Source: Acinetobacter tjernbergiae DSM 14971 = CIP 107465
GTDB taxonomy: Bacteria; Pseudomonadota; Gammaproteobacteria; Pseudomonadales; Moraxellaceae
Length of the DNA stretch: 64,000 nt
NCBI RefSeq assembly: GCF_000374425.1
Contig: NZ_KB894361.1
Coordinates: 62,001 to 126,000, forward strand
Direction: 5' to 3'
The translations under genes were made by a program, and so were the position numbers. This document shows, one piece after another, positions 25,447 through 34,363 of this stretch. The notes below the pieces were generated by a model. That model was not told the origin of the DNA. It was given only the letters and a program-made list of their open reading frames with translations, and ran no database searches. Positions within the stretch are counted from its first letter, which is position 1, and every line of letters begins with the position of its first letter.

Positions 25447-25839
25447 ATGGACGCACATTTACTCACCAAAATTATTCACATGTCCGCAGTGAGCTTGTTG
25501 ATCATTGCTTTTGTTCTCCGTGCAGCGACTTTATTTATAGGTGTGCAAAACCAACAACCCAATCCAAAGGGTTTTAAAGGTCTCGTCGGTTTACAACATT
25601 TGTCGCTGACCCTGATTATTTTGACAGGGGCTATTTTAGTCGTGATGAAGAACTTTGACGTAGCACCTTGGTTTTATGCCAAAGTGATTTTGTTTTTTGT
25701 ATTGTGGTCATCTTTGATCAAAACCTATAAAAAAGACAGCAGTGTGTTATTGCAACAGCGCCGTGCTGGTTTGTTGATCGGTACAGTCGCATTGGCAGGT
25801 ATTGTTGGCTTAGTGATTATTAAACCTGTTTTTGCGTAA
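25447..25839 (+). CDS. SirB2-family membrane protein
   Basis: A 130-residue inner-membrane protein with four hydrophobic helices and conserved histidines (KIIHMSAVSLL, LVGLQHLSLTLIILTGAIL), typical of the SirB/SirB2 family. Its molecular role is not established. The ATG at 25447 was chosen over a TTG two codons earlier; AAGGATTGATC from the end of bolA serves as ribosome-binding region. Probably cotranscribed with bolA. Confidence 0.82.
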   Translation: MDAHLLTKIIHMSAVSLLIIAFVLRAATLFIGVQNQQPNPKGFKGLVGLQHLSLTLIILTGAILVVMKNFDVAPWFYAKVILFFVLWSSLIKTYKKDSSVLLQQRRAGLLIGTVALAGIVGLVIIKPVFA

Positions 25840-25919
25840 TTGTTTGACATTGTTTTAGTAATTGTTTTGGCACTAAGTTAAACTGCGTGCAGTTTACAAA
25901 AATATTGTAGAGGGAAATC

Positions 25920-26762
25920 ATGTTAACTCGTGTGGTGTTTAACCAAAAAGGTGGTGTGGGGAAATCAAGTATTACAGTCAACTTAGCTGCAATTAGTGCT
26001 AAGCAAGGTTTAAGAACTTTGGTGATTGATCTTGATCCACAAGCAAACTCAAGCCAATACCTTTTAGGTGAAGATGCAACATATTCTGCGGATAAAGCCG
26101 CATTAGAGCCAAACATTGAGAATTTCTTTGATGATATTTTAGGCAGCACGCAGCAGAAGGGATTAATTAGTAATGCCATCGGTTCGATCCTAAAATCACC
26201 ACGAGGCAAAGGTTTAGAGAGTTATGTTCACCGAACATCTTTTGAAAATTTAGATGTGATTCCTGCCAGCCCAAGCCTTGGTGCGCTAGAACATGCTTTA
26301 GAAAGCAAACATAAAATCTATAAATTGCGTGATTCGATTCAGTCACTCAGTGCGCGTTATGATCGTATTTTCATTGATACGCCACCTGCATTTAATTTCT
26401 TTACCTTGTCTGCATTAATTTCCGCAGATCGTGTCTTGATTCCATTTGACTGTGATGTGTTTTCGAAACGTGCGTTACAAACTTTGATTGAAAATGTACT
26501 CGAAACCCAAGATGATCATAATGATCGCTTAGAGATTGAGGGAATTGTTGTGAATCAATTCCAATCTCAGGCAAAATTACCGCGTGAAGTGGTTCAACAA
26601 TTAAAAGATGAAGGTTTACCTGTTTTAGCAAGCATGTTACCGCCATCGATATTGATGAAAGAATCACATCAAAAGAATTTACCCCTGATTCATTTGGCAT
26701 CAGAACATAAATTGACCTTGGCGTATGTCACTTTATTTGGTGAGATTGAATCAAAAAAATAA
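25920..26762 (+). CDS. Orphan ParA-family ATPase
   Basis: A 280-residue deviant-Walker P-loop ATPase: FNQKGGVGKSSITVNLAAIS (Walker A'), LRTLVIDLDPQANSSQYLLG (A' motif) and RIFIDTPPAFNFFTLSAL (Walker B). ParA/MinD proteins dimerise on ATP and position cargo such as plasmids, chemoreceptors or carboxysomes. No ParB gene is adjacent, so it is unlikely to be the chromosome partition ParA. A lipoprotein gene follows nine bases after its stop and is probably in the same operon. Confidence 0.88.
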   Translation: MLTRVVFNQKGGVGKSSITVNLAAISAKQGLRTLVIDLDPQANSSQYLLGEDATYSADKAALEPNIENFFDDILGSTQQKGLISNAIGSILKSPRGKGLESYVHRTSFENLDVIPASPSLGALEHALESKHKIYKLRDSIQSLSARYDRIFIDTPPAFNFFTLSALISADRVLIPFDCDVFSKRALQTLIENVLETQDDHNDRLEIEGIVVNQFQSQAKLPREVVQQLKDEGLPVLASMLPPSILMKESHQKNLPLIHLASEHKLTLAYVTLFGEIESKK

Positions 26763-26771
26763 GAGAATCTT

Positions 26772-27164
26772 ATGAAACGCTTATATTGGATGCCTGTGTT
26801 AGCACTCAGTATGTTATTGGGTGCTTGCGCATCGACGGTTAAACCCGCTTATGTTTCACCAACCCAATACCAAGCTTTAAACTGTCAACAGTTGCAAGCA
26901 GAGTATAATCGTATTCAACAATACATCGAGAATGGTGTGCAACCAGCGAAGCGTACAGGCGTTGGTGTCGGTGTTGGGCTCGGCGGCGGTTGGGCGAGAG
27001 GTGGTGGTTGGGGAATTTCCCCAACAATTTCAGTGAATATGGGGCAGTCGATGAATACCAAGAATACTGAACTTGCCAACCTACTCGGTCAGCAAGACGC
27101 AATTGTCCAAGCTGCACAGTTCAAAGGTTGTCCAATGCTTATCAAGCAGCGTCCAAAATCATAA
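26772..27164 (+). CDS. Small lipoprotein with a glycine-rich segment
   Basis: A 130-residue protein with a lipoprotein signal (MKRLYWMPVLALSMLLGAC, lipobox LLGAC), so it is probably lipid-anchored. Residues about 58-82 form a glycine/valine repeat (GVGVGVGLGGG), like YMGG-type membrane-insertion segments. The preceding part (YQALNCQQLQAEYNRIQQYI) is helical. Two further cysteines may pair. The function is unknown. It is probably cotranscribed with parA. Confidence 0.8.
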   Translation: MKRLYWMPVLALSMLLGACASTVKPAYVSPTQYQALNCQQLQAEYNRIQQYIENGVQPAKRTGVGVGVGLGGGWARGGGWGISPTISVNMGQSMNTKNTELANLLGQQDAIVQAAQFKGCPMLIKQRPKS

Positions 27165-27173
27165 GTCAAAAGA

Positions 27174-27207
27174 GATATATCACTGTTGATGATTACAGTG
27201 ATATATC
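27174..27207. terminator. Hairpin after the parA-lipoprotein pair
   Basis: GATATATCACTG and CAGTGATATATC form a 12-pair stem with a ten-base loop, ten bases past the stop codon. Confidence 0.55.
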
Positions 27208-27373
27208 ACTAAATATTAGCAAAATGTTTCAACCTATTTTAATAAAAATCAATCATTTGAATTTTTGGCTGTACGGTATTCTTTGATTTTTACGTACAGG
27301 TATTCCCTCTGAAATTTTATTTTTACGCCAAATTCGTTTAAGGTGGCGACCTATATAGTGGTTCGGTATCTTT

Positions 27374-27964
27374 ATGATTGACAGTTGGTTTTTTGTTTTG
27401 GCGATGTTGGCAGTGTTACTTATTCCAGGTCCAAGCAATGCTTTACTCGCGAGCGCAACACATCAACACGGACTATTTAAAACCATGATTTTTATCCCCG
27501 TTGAATGGTTGGGATATGTATATGGCATCAGTTTATGGTCACTGTTTATTCATCTATTTGAACCGATTTGGTCAGCCATTGATGTAATTTTGCATACAGG
27601 CAGTTTGGTTTATGTACTTTGGATGGCATTTCATCTATGGAAACGTTCACACTTACAACAATATGATCAACGTCATCAACAGATCAGAAAAGCACAGTTG
27701 TTTGTCTCGACGCTCAAAAATCCTAAAACAGTACTTTTGGCTGCGGGTATTTTTCCCACTGAAACGTGGAACTCGATTGAGAATGCAGGATTGGTTTTTA
27801 CAGTCTTTAGTTTACTGCTTGTACCCGTGAGTATTTTTTGGATGCTATTTGGGCGTGCATTGCTGACTGGTAGTTCGCATCGAATCAAAGCCGACCATTT
27901 ATATAAAGGGTCGGCAATGTTACTGTTGGCTTGTATGTTACCGATGATTTTTCGTTTATTTTAA
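27374..27964 (+). CDS. LysE/RhtB-family exporter
   Basis: A 196-residue inner-membrane protein with about five or six hydrophobic helices. The N-terminal LLIPGPSNALLASATHQHG is the family motif of LysE/RhtB exporters of amino acids, and LFVSTLKNPKTVLLAAGIFP is a second conserved feature. Substrate unknown. It converges on the dedA gene with only seven bases between stops. Confidence 0.85.
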   Translation: MIDSWFFVLAMLAVLLIPGPSNALLASATHQHGLFKTMIFIPVEWLGYVYGISLWSLFIHLFEPIWSAIDVILHTGSLVYVLWMAFHLWKRSHLQQYDQRHQQIRKAQLFVSTLKNPKTVLLAAGIFPTETWNSIENAGLVFTVFSLLLVPVSIFWMLFGRALLTGSSHRIKADHLYKGSAMLLLACMLPMIFRLF

Positions 27965-27971
27965 TCGAAGC

Positions 27972-28610
27972 TTATTTGGTTTTGCGCTCATTTAATTTTT
28001 GGCGAATAAAACCAATAATGCCCGGTAAGATACTGATGATAATGATGCCAAAAATTAAATGGGTGAAGTTATCTTTGACGATTGGCATATTACCAAAAAT
28101 ATAGCCTAGCGTAATAAATGATGCGATCCAACACAAAGCACCAATCACATTATAGGTCAGGAAAAACTTATAATTCATGCTACCTGCACCTGCGACAAAT
28201 GGTGCAAATGTTCGTGCAAAGGGAACAAAGCGAGCAAAAATAATGGTTTTACCGCCATGACGTTGAAAGAATTGCTGTGTTTTGAGTAAATGTTGTTTAT
28301 TGATAAAACGAGAGTTGGTTTCAAATACTCGCGGGCCAATATAACGTCCGATGTGATAATTTACGGTGTCGCCTAAGACTGCTGCAATAAATAATAAAAC
28401 CCCGAGTACCCATGGATCCATTGCACCAGTTGATGCTGCAAGCGCACCCGCAGCAAATAATAAGCTATCCCCTGGTAAAAAGGGCATCACCACTAAGCCA
28501 GTTTCAACAAAGATAATTAAAAATAAAATGGCATAAATCCATACACCATAATTGCGAATAAATTCTAAAAGATGTTCGTCAACGTGCAGAATAAAATCAA
28601 TGAGTTCCAT
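27972..28610 (-). CDS. DedA-family membrane protein
   Basis: A 212-residue inner-membrane protein with the DedA/SNARE-associated signature: LIIFVETGLVVMPFLPGDSL, then FAAGALAAS, a re-entrant loop, and GGKTIIFARFVPFARTFAPF followed by VAGAGSMNYKFF. Several DedA proteins are undecaprenyl-phosphate or phospholipid flippases and are linked to membrane potential and colistin or alkali tolerance. Which activity applies here is not readable. Confidence 0.9.
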   Translation of the reverse strand: MELIDFILHVDEHLLEFIRNYGVWIYAILFLIIFVETGLVVMPFLPGDSLLFAAGALAASTGAMDPWVLGVLLFIAAVLGDTVNYHIGRYIGPRVFETNSRFINKQHLLKTQQFFQRHGGKTIIFARFVPFARTFAPFVAGAGSMNYKFFLTYNVIGALCWIASFITLGYIFGNMPIVKDNFTHLIFGIIIISILPGIIGFIRQKLNERKTK

Positions 28611-28846
28611 GAAGGTGTTAACAGTATAAATTTGAGCTAAATCCTAGCAGTGCAACTATAGAATGTCAGTATAAAATGCAAATTAATTGGTAACTTTACA
28701 TGATGGGATTATATATTTTTTGAGCAGATTGCAATGTGATTTTGTTGCAAATATGGAACGATGTATTCACAAATCTAGTGTTTATTGCAAAATAAAAGAT
28801 ACATAAACTATTCCTATGTTAAAAAATAAACAGTGTGGAACCAATC

Positions 28847-29269
28847 ATGTTTAATCCGAATGTTGTTGTAAAAAATATCGTAACGCAATCAGGTGTCGAA
28901 AATATTGTGACACTGGTTGCTCGTATCTTAATGGCTTATATTTTTATTATCGCAGGTTGGGGTAAGTTAACTGCGTATGGCGCAACTGCTGGTTATATGG
29001 AGTCAATGGGAGTGCCAGCTGTATTGTTACCTGTAACGATTTTGGTTGAGTTTGGTGGTGGTCTAGCCTTGTTATTTGGTTTCCAAGCACGTTTTGCAGC
29101 ATTTGGTTTGGGTGTTTTTAGCATCATTACCGCATTTATCTTTCATGGTGCGGATGATCAAATGCAACACATTAACTTCATGAAAAACTTAGCCATGTCG
29201 GGTGGTTTATTTTACTTAATGTTGCATGGTGCAGGTCGCTTGAGTCTAGATCATGTGATTGAAAAATAA
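28847..29269 (+). CDS. DoxX-family membrane protein
   Basis: A 140-residue protein with four hydrophobic helices. VARILMAYIFIIAGWGKLTA, MESMGVPAVLLPVTILVEFG and the C-terminal LAMSGGLFYLMLHGAGRLSL are typical of the DoxX/YphA group, which is associated with respiratory-chain and oxidative-stress functions. The ATG at 28847 was chosen over an in-frame GTG at 28835; both have weak ribosome-binding sites. A terminator follows at 29287, so it is monocistronic. Confidence 0.85.
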   Translation: MFNPNVVVKNIVTQSGVENIVTLVARILMAYIFIIAGWGKLTAYGATAGYMESMGVPAVLLPVTILVEFGGGLALLFGFQARFAAFGLGVFSIITAFIFHGADDQMQHINFMKNLAMSGGLFYLMLHGAGRLSLDHVIEK

Positions 29270-29286
29270 AAATCATTTGAATTGCC

Positions 29287-29310
29287 CCCGCTTTGATCAG
29301 CGGGTTTTTT
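29287..29310 (+). terminator. Terminator of the doxX gene
   Basis: CCCGCT and AGCGGG pair over a six-base loop and are followed by TTTTTT. Confidence 0.85.
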
Positions 29311-29400
29311 GTATGCGTGTTAACAAAATTTACTGTTTATTACAAACTGAAGCCGACACCATGGCTTATTTCTGCTTAGATCATAAGAGGTTAAGACAGA

Positions 29401-29781
29401 ATGGAATATACAATGAAAAAAATGATGATGAGTTGTGGCATTGTGGTGCTAACAGGATTATCAACGTTCACATGGGCGGGTAAGGATGACCATGTTCTTG
29501 TTCAAGAGGCAGCAAAGCATGTGGTCACTGTGAGTCAGGTGGCTAAGTTAGCTGATGAAACCGGTGTGACACTTACGGGGCAGATTACCAAGCATTTGCA
29601 AAGTGATCATTACGAATTTAAAGATCAGAGTGGCACGATTAGCATTGAAGTTGATGATGATATTTGGCGTAAAGCAGGCTTGAAAGTCGGTGATCATGTT
29701 CGCTTAGTGGGAGAGGTAGATACTCATCGTCACAAGCCAACCGATATTGAGGTCATCAAAATTGAAAAGCAGATGCACTAG
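29401..29781 (+). CDS. YgiW/YdeI-family periplasmic OB-fold protein
   Basis: A 126-residue exported protein. It has a signal peptide (MKKMMMSCGIVVLTGLSTFT, cleavage near TWA-GK) and a bacterial OB-fold domain with TGVTLTGQITKHLQSDHYEF, SGTISIEVDDDIW and VRLVGEVDTHRHKPTDIEVI. This matches the NirD/YgiW/YdeI stress-tolerance family, induced in enterobacteria by peroxide, cationic peptides or QseBC signals. The start could instead be the ATG at 29413. Confidence 0.88.
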   Translation: MEYTMKKMMMSCGIVVLTGLSTFTWAGKDDHVLVQEAAKHVVTVSQVAKLADETGVTLTGQITKHLQSDHYEFKDQSGTISIEVDDDIWRKAGLKVGDHVRLVGEVDTHRHKPTDIEVIKIEKQMH

Positions 29782-29788
29782 TCATAAA

Positions 29789-29816
29789 AAACAAGGAAGC
29801 CGAAGCTTCCTTGTTT
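29789..29816. terminator. Bidirectional terminator between converging ygiW-like and DUF445 genes
   Basis: AAACAAGGAAGC and GCTTCCTTGTTT form a perfect 12-pair stem with a CGAA tetraloop. Confidence 0.85.
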
Positions 29817-29834
29817 GATTTTGATAGTATTGCT

Positions 29835-31073
29835 TTAGAGCATAAAGTGAATTTGCATTTCCCCAACAAGAAAACCAAGTGCTGCGCCCACAAGAATCAA
29901 TGACCATTCATCTTCTTTAAATGCAGGACGGAGCATGCCTTCAAATTCTTCGGGGCTCAACTTCTGCATTCGTTCGACTAAGGTATTACGAACATTCATG
30001 GCATCTTCAGCATAAGACTCTACATAACGCATGGTTTCTGGAAGTTGCTTTAAAATACGCTCTGCAACTTCTGCTTTCAGATTTTGGTATTTTTCCCCAC
30101 CAATCGCATAAACAACCAGTGGACGAACAATACCTGCCTGTAAATCAATCTCTTGCTTGACTTGGCGGCTGACAAGTTCGATCACTCTATCTGAATGAGT
30201 TCCAGAAAAAAGTTCTTCCATCATATTGCGTGATGTAAGTAGTTGCTTGGAAATTAAGGCTGCATAATCAGCTGCAACTTCATTTTGACGTTTGATGAAT
30301 AAACCTTGCCACGTATAACCCAATACCTTTTTGGGATACAGTGGTCTAAACATCATTTGTAGAGCCATCCAGTCACTGAAAAAGCCAACAAATCCACCAA
30401 ACATTGGCAGCATCCAAGGATATTTCCCTTGAGTGACTACCCAACACAACATTTGCACCACACCAATAGCGAAGCCAAAGACAAAGCCGACGTTACTAAA
30501 GAATTTAAACTCTTGTTTGCCGACTTTTTTGAAAATTTCATTGAGCAGACGTTTATCTTTGAGGAGATTGCTAATCACCATATGTTTGATATCGAAGTAC
30601 TTGGAAACATCCTTTTGTACCTCAGTCATAATATGTTCAACAATCTCGGGTGCTTTGGTTTGAACGCGTTTAATCAATTTCTGACGAGCAAACTCAGGCA
30701 TGCCTTCCCATAAACCCGGCTGATATTGTTGCGCAACTTCACGGGTAATGTCTTCGGCAGCAGCCATTAATGGTTTTTCAATTTCTTTAGCAATACGTTT
30801 TGGATCAAGTCTGGCAAAAATTTCTTCAGGTTTGATCAGCTTGGAAGTCATCAACTCAACGGCTATGGTTGCCATCTTTTCCGCTTTGCGGGGGACGATT
30901 CCTTGCCATCCTAGTGGGAGACCAAATAACTTTAACCCCTTGAATTCAAGTGGTGCAAACATCATTTGAATGGCAATGACTTTGGTCACATAGCCAATAA
31001 AACCACTAATAAACGGGATTGAAATATATAACCAGAAATTCTGTTGAAAATCCGCAATCATTTCTTGAAACAT
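29835..31073 (-). CDS. DUF445 family membrane protein
   Basis: A 412-residue protein with an N-terminal membrane segment (LYISIPFISGFIGYVTKVIA), a central one (VGFVFGFAIGVVQMLCWVV) and a C-terminal one (WSLILVGAALGFLVGEMQIH). Two homologous cytoplasmic repeats each begin with a segment of the type MMFAPLEFKGLKLFGLPLGW or MMFRPLYPKKVLGYTWQGLF. This repeat pattern is diagnostic of DUF445 (YheB/YjiN-like) proteins. The function is unknown. It is separated from guaA by 435 bases. Confidence 0.85.
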   Translation of the reverse strand: MFQEMIADFQQNFWLYISIPFISGFIGYVTKVIAIQMMFAPLEFKGLKLFGLPLGWQGIVPRKAEKMATIAVELMTSKLIKPEEIFARLDPKRIAKEIEKPLMAAAEDITREVAQQYQPGLWEGMPEFARQKLIKRVQTKAPEIVEHIMTEVQKDVSKYFDIKHMVISNLLKDKRLLNEIFKKVGKQEFKFFSNVGFVFGFAIGVVQMLCWVVTQGKYPWMLPMFGGFVGFFSDWMALQMMFRPLYPKKVLGYTWQGLFIKRQNEVAADYAALISKQLLTSRNMMEELFSGTHSDRVIELVSRQVKQEIDLQAGIVRPLVVYAIGGEKYQNLKAEVAERILKQLPETMRYVESYAEDAMNVRNTLVERMQKLSPEEFEGMLRPAFKEDEWSLILVGAALGFLVGEMQIHFML

Positions 31074-31182
31074 TATTTTATTGGTCCTTCAAGTCCTAAT
31101 TGTTGCTCGTGATAAAGGGCAAGCCATAGATGATAGTGAAATATTTTAGGATATTGGCAGATTACCAATATCTTTTAGGCTT

Positions 31183-31370
31183 TTAGTTACCTTTTAATTG
31201 TCCTTTTTCCAAGGATAGTGCAGCTGCACAAAAAGGAAACGATAGTGACGATTGAATACCTTTCCATGGTAATTCACCTTTTCGACTCATCATCTTAGCA
31301 CCAAATTTTTGTTTTGTGTTGAGCAGAATGGGCAAGATTTTTTGATTTCATTCTCTTTTATAGGGGGCAT
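31183..31370 (-). pseudogene. Possible frameshifted small cysteine-containing ORF
   Basis: On the minus strand a frame starting at 31370 reads MPPIKENEIKKSCPFCSTQN and stops at 31290. A second frame ends at 31183 and reads KFGAKMMSRKGELPWKGIQS then SLSFPFCAAALSLEKG. A one-base shift in the A-run near 31308-31312 would join them into a protein of about 62 residues with CPFC and FPFC segments. Either a small gene has been inactivated or there is a sequencing indel. The family is not recognised. Confidence 0.3.
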
Positions 31371-31508
31371 GTTGCGTAATTTTAGTTTAAATATCAGTGC
31401 TTATTGATAAGCGATGTTAAAAAGTAAGATAGATGATGAATTGCGATGCGCCAAAGTGTGAAAAATGTTAGAATATGGCGCTTAATTCATTTGCCTTTCT
31501 GATTAGCT
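31371..31508. promoter_or_regulatory. guaA upstream region
   Basis: It contains a -10-like TAGAAT followed by ATGGCGC about 35 bases before the guaA start. There is no hairpin resembling a purine or guanine riboswitch, and I could not place a -35 element with confidence. Confidence 0.35.
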
Positions 31509-33077
31509 ATGACGACCAATACTCAAATTACTGAAGATCGCATCCTTATTTTGGATTTCGGCTCTCAATATAGCCAGCTGATTGCACGTCGTGTGCGTGA
31601 AGCAGGTGTCTACTCTGAAATGTATGCATACGATATGTCTGAAGAAGATATTCGTGCATTTAATCCGAACGGGATTATTTTGTCAGGTGGCCCTGAAAGC
31701 GTACATGAAGAAGGTAGTCCGCGTGCGCCTCAGTTAGTATTTGAATTAGGCGTACCTGTTTTAGGTATTTGCTATGGTTTACAAACCATGTCTGAGCAAT
31801 TAGGCGGTAAAGTAGAGCCAGGCACAGTACATGAATTTGGTTATGCTGCTGTTGATGTATTGGTTCGTGATCAATTGTTGGGTGATCTCAATGATGGTGA
31901 CAACAAGCTCAATGTTTGGATGAGTCATGGCGATAAAGTCAGTGTGATTCCAGAAGGTTTCTCTGTTACTGCAAGTACACCAAGCTGTCCATTTGCCGCA
32001 GTAAGTGATGAAGCACGCCGTTTCTATGGTGTTCAATTCCATCCTGAAGTGACACATACAGCGAAAGGTGCTGAGTTATTATCTAACTTTGTTCACAATA
32101 TTTGTGGATGTCGTAATCTTTGGAATTCTGAAAACATCATCGACTTACGTGTTGAACAATTACGTGAGCAAATTGGCGATCAAAAAGTTCTGTTAGGTCT
32201 TTCTGGTGGTGTTGATTCTTCTGTTGTTGCTGCACTTTTACACCGTGCGATTGGCGATCAGTTGACTTGCGTATTTGTAGACAATGGTTTGCTTCGTTTA
32301 AACGAAGGTGAACAAGTGATGGACATGTTTGCGAAAAACATGGGTATCCGTGTGATTCGTGCTGATGCTGAAGAGCGCTTCTTAACTGCGCTTGCAGGTG
32401 AAGTTGATCCTGAGAAGAAACGTAAAATTATTGGTCGTGAATTCATCGAAGTGTTTGCTGAAGAAGCACGTAAGCTTGATGGCGTAAACTTCCTTGCTCA
32501 AGGTACGATTTACCCAGATGTGATCGAATCTGCTGCAACTAAAAATGGTAAAGCACATGTGATTAAATCACACCATAACGTGGGTGGTTTACCAGAAGAT
32601 TTAGCTTTTGAATTGGTTGAGCCAATTCGTGACTTGTTTAAAGATGAAGTACGCCGTTTAGGAACGACACTCGGTCTTCCATTCGAAATGCTTTATCGTC
32701 ATCCATTCCCAGGTCCAGGTTTGGGCGTGCGTATCTTGGGTGAAGTGAAAAAAGAATATGCTGATATTCTTCGTCTTGCGGATGACATCTTTATGCAAGA
32801 GCTTCGTGCAAGTGGTTGGTACGACAAAACTGCGCAAGCATTTGCGGTATTCCAACCTGTTAAATCGGTGGGTGTTGTTGGTGATGGTCGCCGTTATGCA
32901 TGGGTGATTGCGCTTCGTGCGGTTGAAACGGTTGACTTTATGACAGCGCGTTTCGCTCATTTACCGTATGACTTAGTTGATAAAATCTCAACGCGTATCA
33001 TGAACGAAATCAAAGATGTTTCTCGTGTGGTGTATGATGTGTCATCTAAGCCACCAGCAACGATTGAATGGGAATAA
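31509..33077 (+). CDS. guaA: GMP synthase (glutamine-hydrolysing)
   Basis: Converts XMP, ATP and glutamine to GMP in the cytoplasm, the last step of guanine nucleotide synthesis. The 522-residue protein has the class I glutamine amidotransferase domain (about 10-205: [15 protein letters not shown], catalytic cysteine in [24 protein letters not shown]), the ATP-pyrophosphatase P-loop [16 protein letters not shown] (about 235) and the C-terminal dimerisation domain ending in PPATIEWE. Length and motifs are complete. Confidence 0.97.
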   Translation: MTTNTQITEDRILILDFGSQYSQLIARRVREAGVYSEMYAYDMSEEDIRAFNPNGIILSGGPESVHEEGSPRAPQLVFELGVPVLGICYGLQTMSEQLGGKVEPGTVHEFGYAAVDVLVRDQLLGDLNDGDNKLNVWMSHGDKVSVIPEGFSVTASTPSCPFAAVSDEARRFYGVQFHPEVTHTAKGAELLSNFVHNICGCRNLWNSENIIDLRVEQLREQIGDQKVLLGLSGGVDSSVVAALLHRAIGDQLTCVFVDNGLLRLNEGEQVMDMFAKNMGIRVIRADAEERFLTALAGEVDPEKKRKIIGREFIEVFAEEARKLDGVNFLAQGTIYPDVIESAATKNGKAHVIKSHHNVGGLPEDLAFELVEPIRDLFKDEVRRLGTTLGLPFEMLYRHPFPGPGLGVRILGEVKKEYADILRLADDIFMQELRASGWYDKTAQAFAVFQPVKSVGVVGDGRRYAWVIALRAVETVDFMTARFAHLPYDLVDKISTRIMNEIKDVSRVVYDVSSKPPATIEWE

Positions 33078-33100
33078 TTTTCCCCTGTTAGTTGGTAAAG

Positions 33101-33127
33101 AAAAGGACGCGTTAGCGTCCTTTTTTA
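33101..33127 (+). terminator. Terminator of guaA
   Basis: GGACGC and GCGTCC pair over a GTTA loop and are followed by TTTTTT; the A-rich 5' flank extends the stem. Confidence 0.9.
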
Positions 33128-33243
33128 TTACTTAACGATTTTAATAATAGTGAATATATTAGCTCAAGGAACTGTATATAGAGGGTTGAATATAATATTT
33201 TATATGCTGGATTGGTTTTACCTAATTTTAAGGTCTAAAGGTT

Positions 33244-33588
33244 ATGCCACTATTAAATGAAATAAGAACCAAAATTGAAAGAGATTTCCATAGACAACTA
33301 CCAGATATATATTTTGAATTATTAAAATTTTCAAATGGTTTTTTATTTGAAAGTGGCGTAGTTATTTATTCTCCTGATGAGGTTTTTGAAAGAAATCAAA
33401 CTTTTGAAGTACAAAAGTATGCTGAAGATTATTTAGCTATAGGTGTTGATAGTGGTGGAATATCAATTCTTATACCATTTCTAGGGACGGGTGTTTTTAT
33501 CGTAGATCAAGGCAGCATGGATCCTAATGACATGAGTAAAATTAGTGATTCCTTAATGAACTGGTTTAAAGCTGGATGCCAAATTTAG
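33244..33588 (+). CDS. SMI1/KNR4 (SUKH) family protein, orphan immunity-like
   Basis: A 114-residue cytoplasmic protein with the SUKH pattern: an N-terminal helix leading to LPDIYFELLKFSNGFLFESG, the core YLAIGVDSGGISILIPF, then VFIVDQGSMDPNDMSKISDS. SUKH proteins commonly neutralise contact-dependent or polymorphic toxins. No toxin gene or secretion cluster is adjacent, so it is an orphan. The DNA is AT-rich and the gene lies between two terminators, which suggests an acquired cassette after guaA. Confidence 0.75.
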   Translation: MPLLNEIRTKIERDFHRQLPDIYFELLKFSNGFLFESGVVIYSPDEVFERNQTFEVQKYAEDYLAIGVDSGGISILIPFLGTGVFIVDQGSMDPNDMSKISDSLMNWFKAGCQI

Positions 33589-33652
33589 CTTTTGGCAAAT
33601 GAATTTTAAATGAGAGAAATAAAACAAGGTTAGTTTTATGAGAATAGTTTTT

Positions 33653-33676
33653 TAAGAGTGCTTGAACACTCTTTTT
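33653..33676 (+). terminator. Terminator after the SUKH gene
   Basis: AAGAGTG and CACTCTT pair over a CTTGAA loop and are followed by a T-tract. Confidence 0.8.
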
Positions 33677-33738
33677 TATTACTTAACTTTCCTCCTGAAA
33701 AATAAATAATTCATTAAATATCAGAATCTTAAAATTTA

Positions 33739-33750
33739 AAGATATATCTT
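33739..33750. promoter_or_regulatory. Candidate PadR/YqjI-type operator, upstream copy
   Basis: The perfect palindrome AAGATATATCTT is repeated 32 bases downstream. It lies upstream of the His-rich PadR gene. Confidence 0.55.
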
Positions 33751-33768
33751 AACTTGCTATAAGATTGT

Positions 33769-33784
33769 TTAAGATATATCTTAA
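33769..33784. promoter_or_regulatory. Candidate PadR/YqjI-type operator, downstream copy
   Basis: TTAAGATATATCTTAA is a perfect 16-bp palindrome with the same core as the copy at 33739. It lies 34 bases before the chosen padR start, so autoregulation is likely. Confidence 0.6.
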
Positions 33785-33818
33785 TATACATAAATTGTGC
33801 AATATGAGAAAAATAAAG

Positions 33819-34349
33819 ATGAGACATCAATCAGATCACCATCACGAAAGCGAACGAGATATTCACCATCGAGAGCATCAGCGTACAGGTCGTCGTGGAC
33901 GTTTATTTGAATCAGGACGTATGAAACTGTTAGTTCTGCATTTAATTCAGCAAAACCCAAAACATGGTTATGAAATTATTAAAGAAATTAGTGATCTAGT
34001 CGGTGATGGCTATACACCAAGCGCAGGAACAATTTACCCAACTCTCACCAGTTTAGAAGAAATGAACTGTATTTCTTTACTCGATGTCGAACGTAAGCAA
34101 TACCAAGTCACTGAATATGGCGAGACTTATCTAAAAGATCAGCAGGAAATGTTGGCAGCTTTGTTGGAAAAACTACGGATTCGACGTGAAATCCATAACA
34201 ACGATCAACTGATAGAGATCCATCGAGCAATGGAAAATCTAAAAACAGCATTACGATTAAAACTCAATATTGCTGATCTACAGCAAGAACAAATTTATCA
34301 AATTGCTGAAAAGATTGATCAAGCTGCGATTGCGATCGGACGTTTATAA
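33819..34349 (+). CDS. PadR-family regulator resembling YqjI
   Basis: A 176-residue regulator. The N-terminus is rich in histidine (MRHQSDHHHESERDIHHREH), a likely metal-binding tail. The PadR winged helix follows: RMKLLVLHLIQQNPKHGYEI, SAGTIYPTLTSLEE and KQYQVTEYGETYL; the C-terminus is a dimerisation helix. This layout matches E. coli YqjI, a nickel/iron-responsive repressor of the ferric reductase gene yqjH. No yqjH homologue is adjacent here; a truncated Fur-like gene follows 14 bases later. The start could be the ATG at 33804. Confidence 0.85.
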   Translation: MRHQSDHHHESERDIHHREHQRTGRRGRLFESGRMKLLVLHLIQQNPKHGYEIIKEISDLVGDGYTPSAGTIYPTLTSLEEMNCISLLDVERKQYQVTEYGETYLKDQQEMLAALLEKLRIRREIHNNDQLIEIHRAMENLKTALRLKLNIADLQQEQIYQIAEKIDQAAIAIGRL

Positions 34350-34363
34350 GTTGGGAGCGAAAG

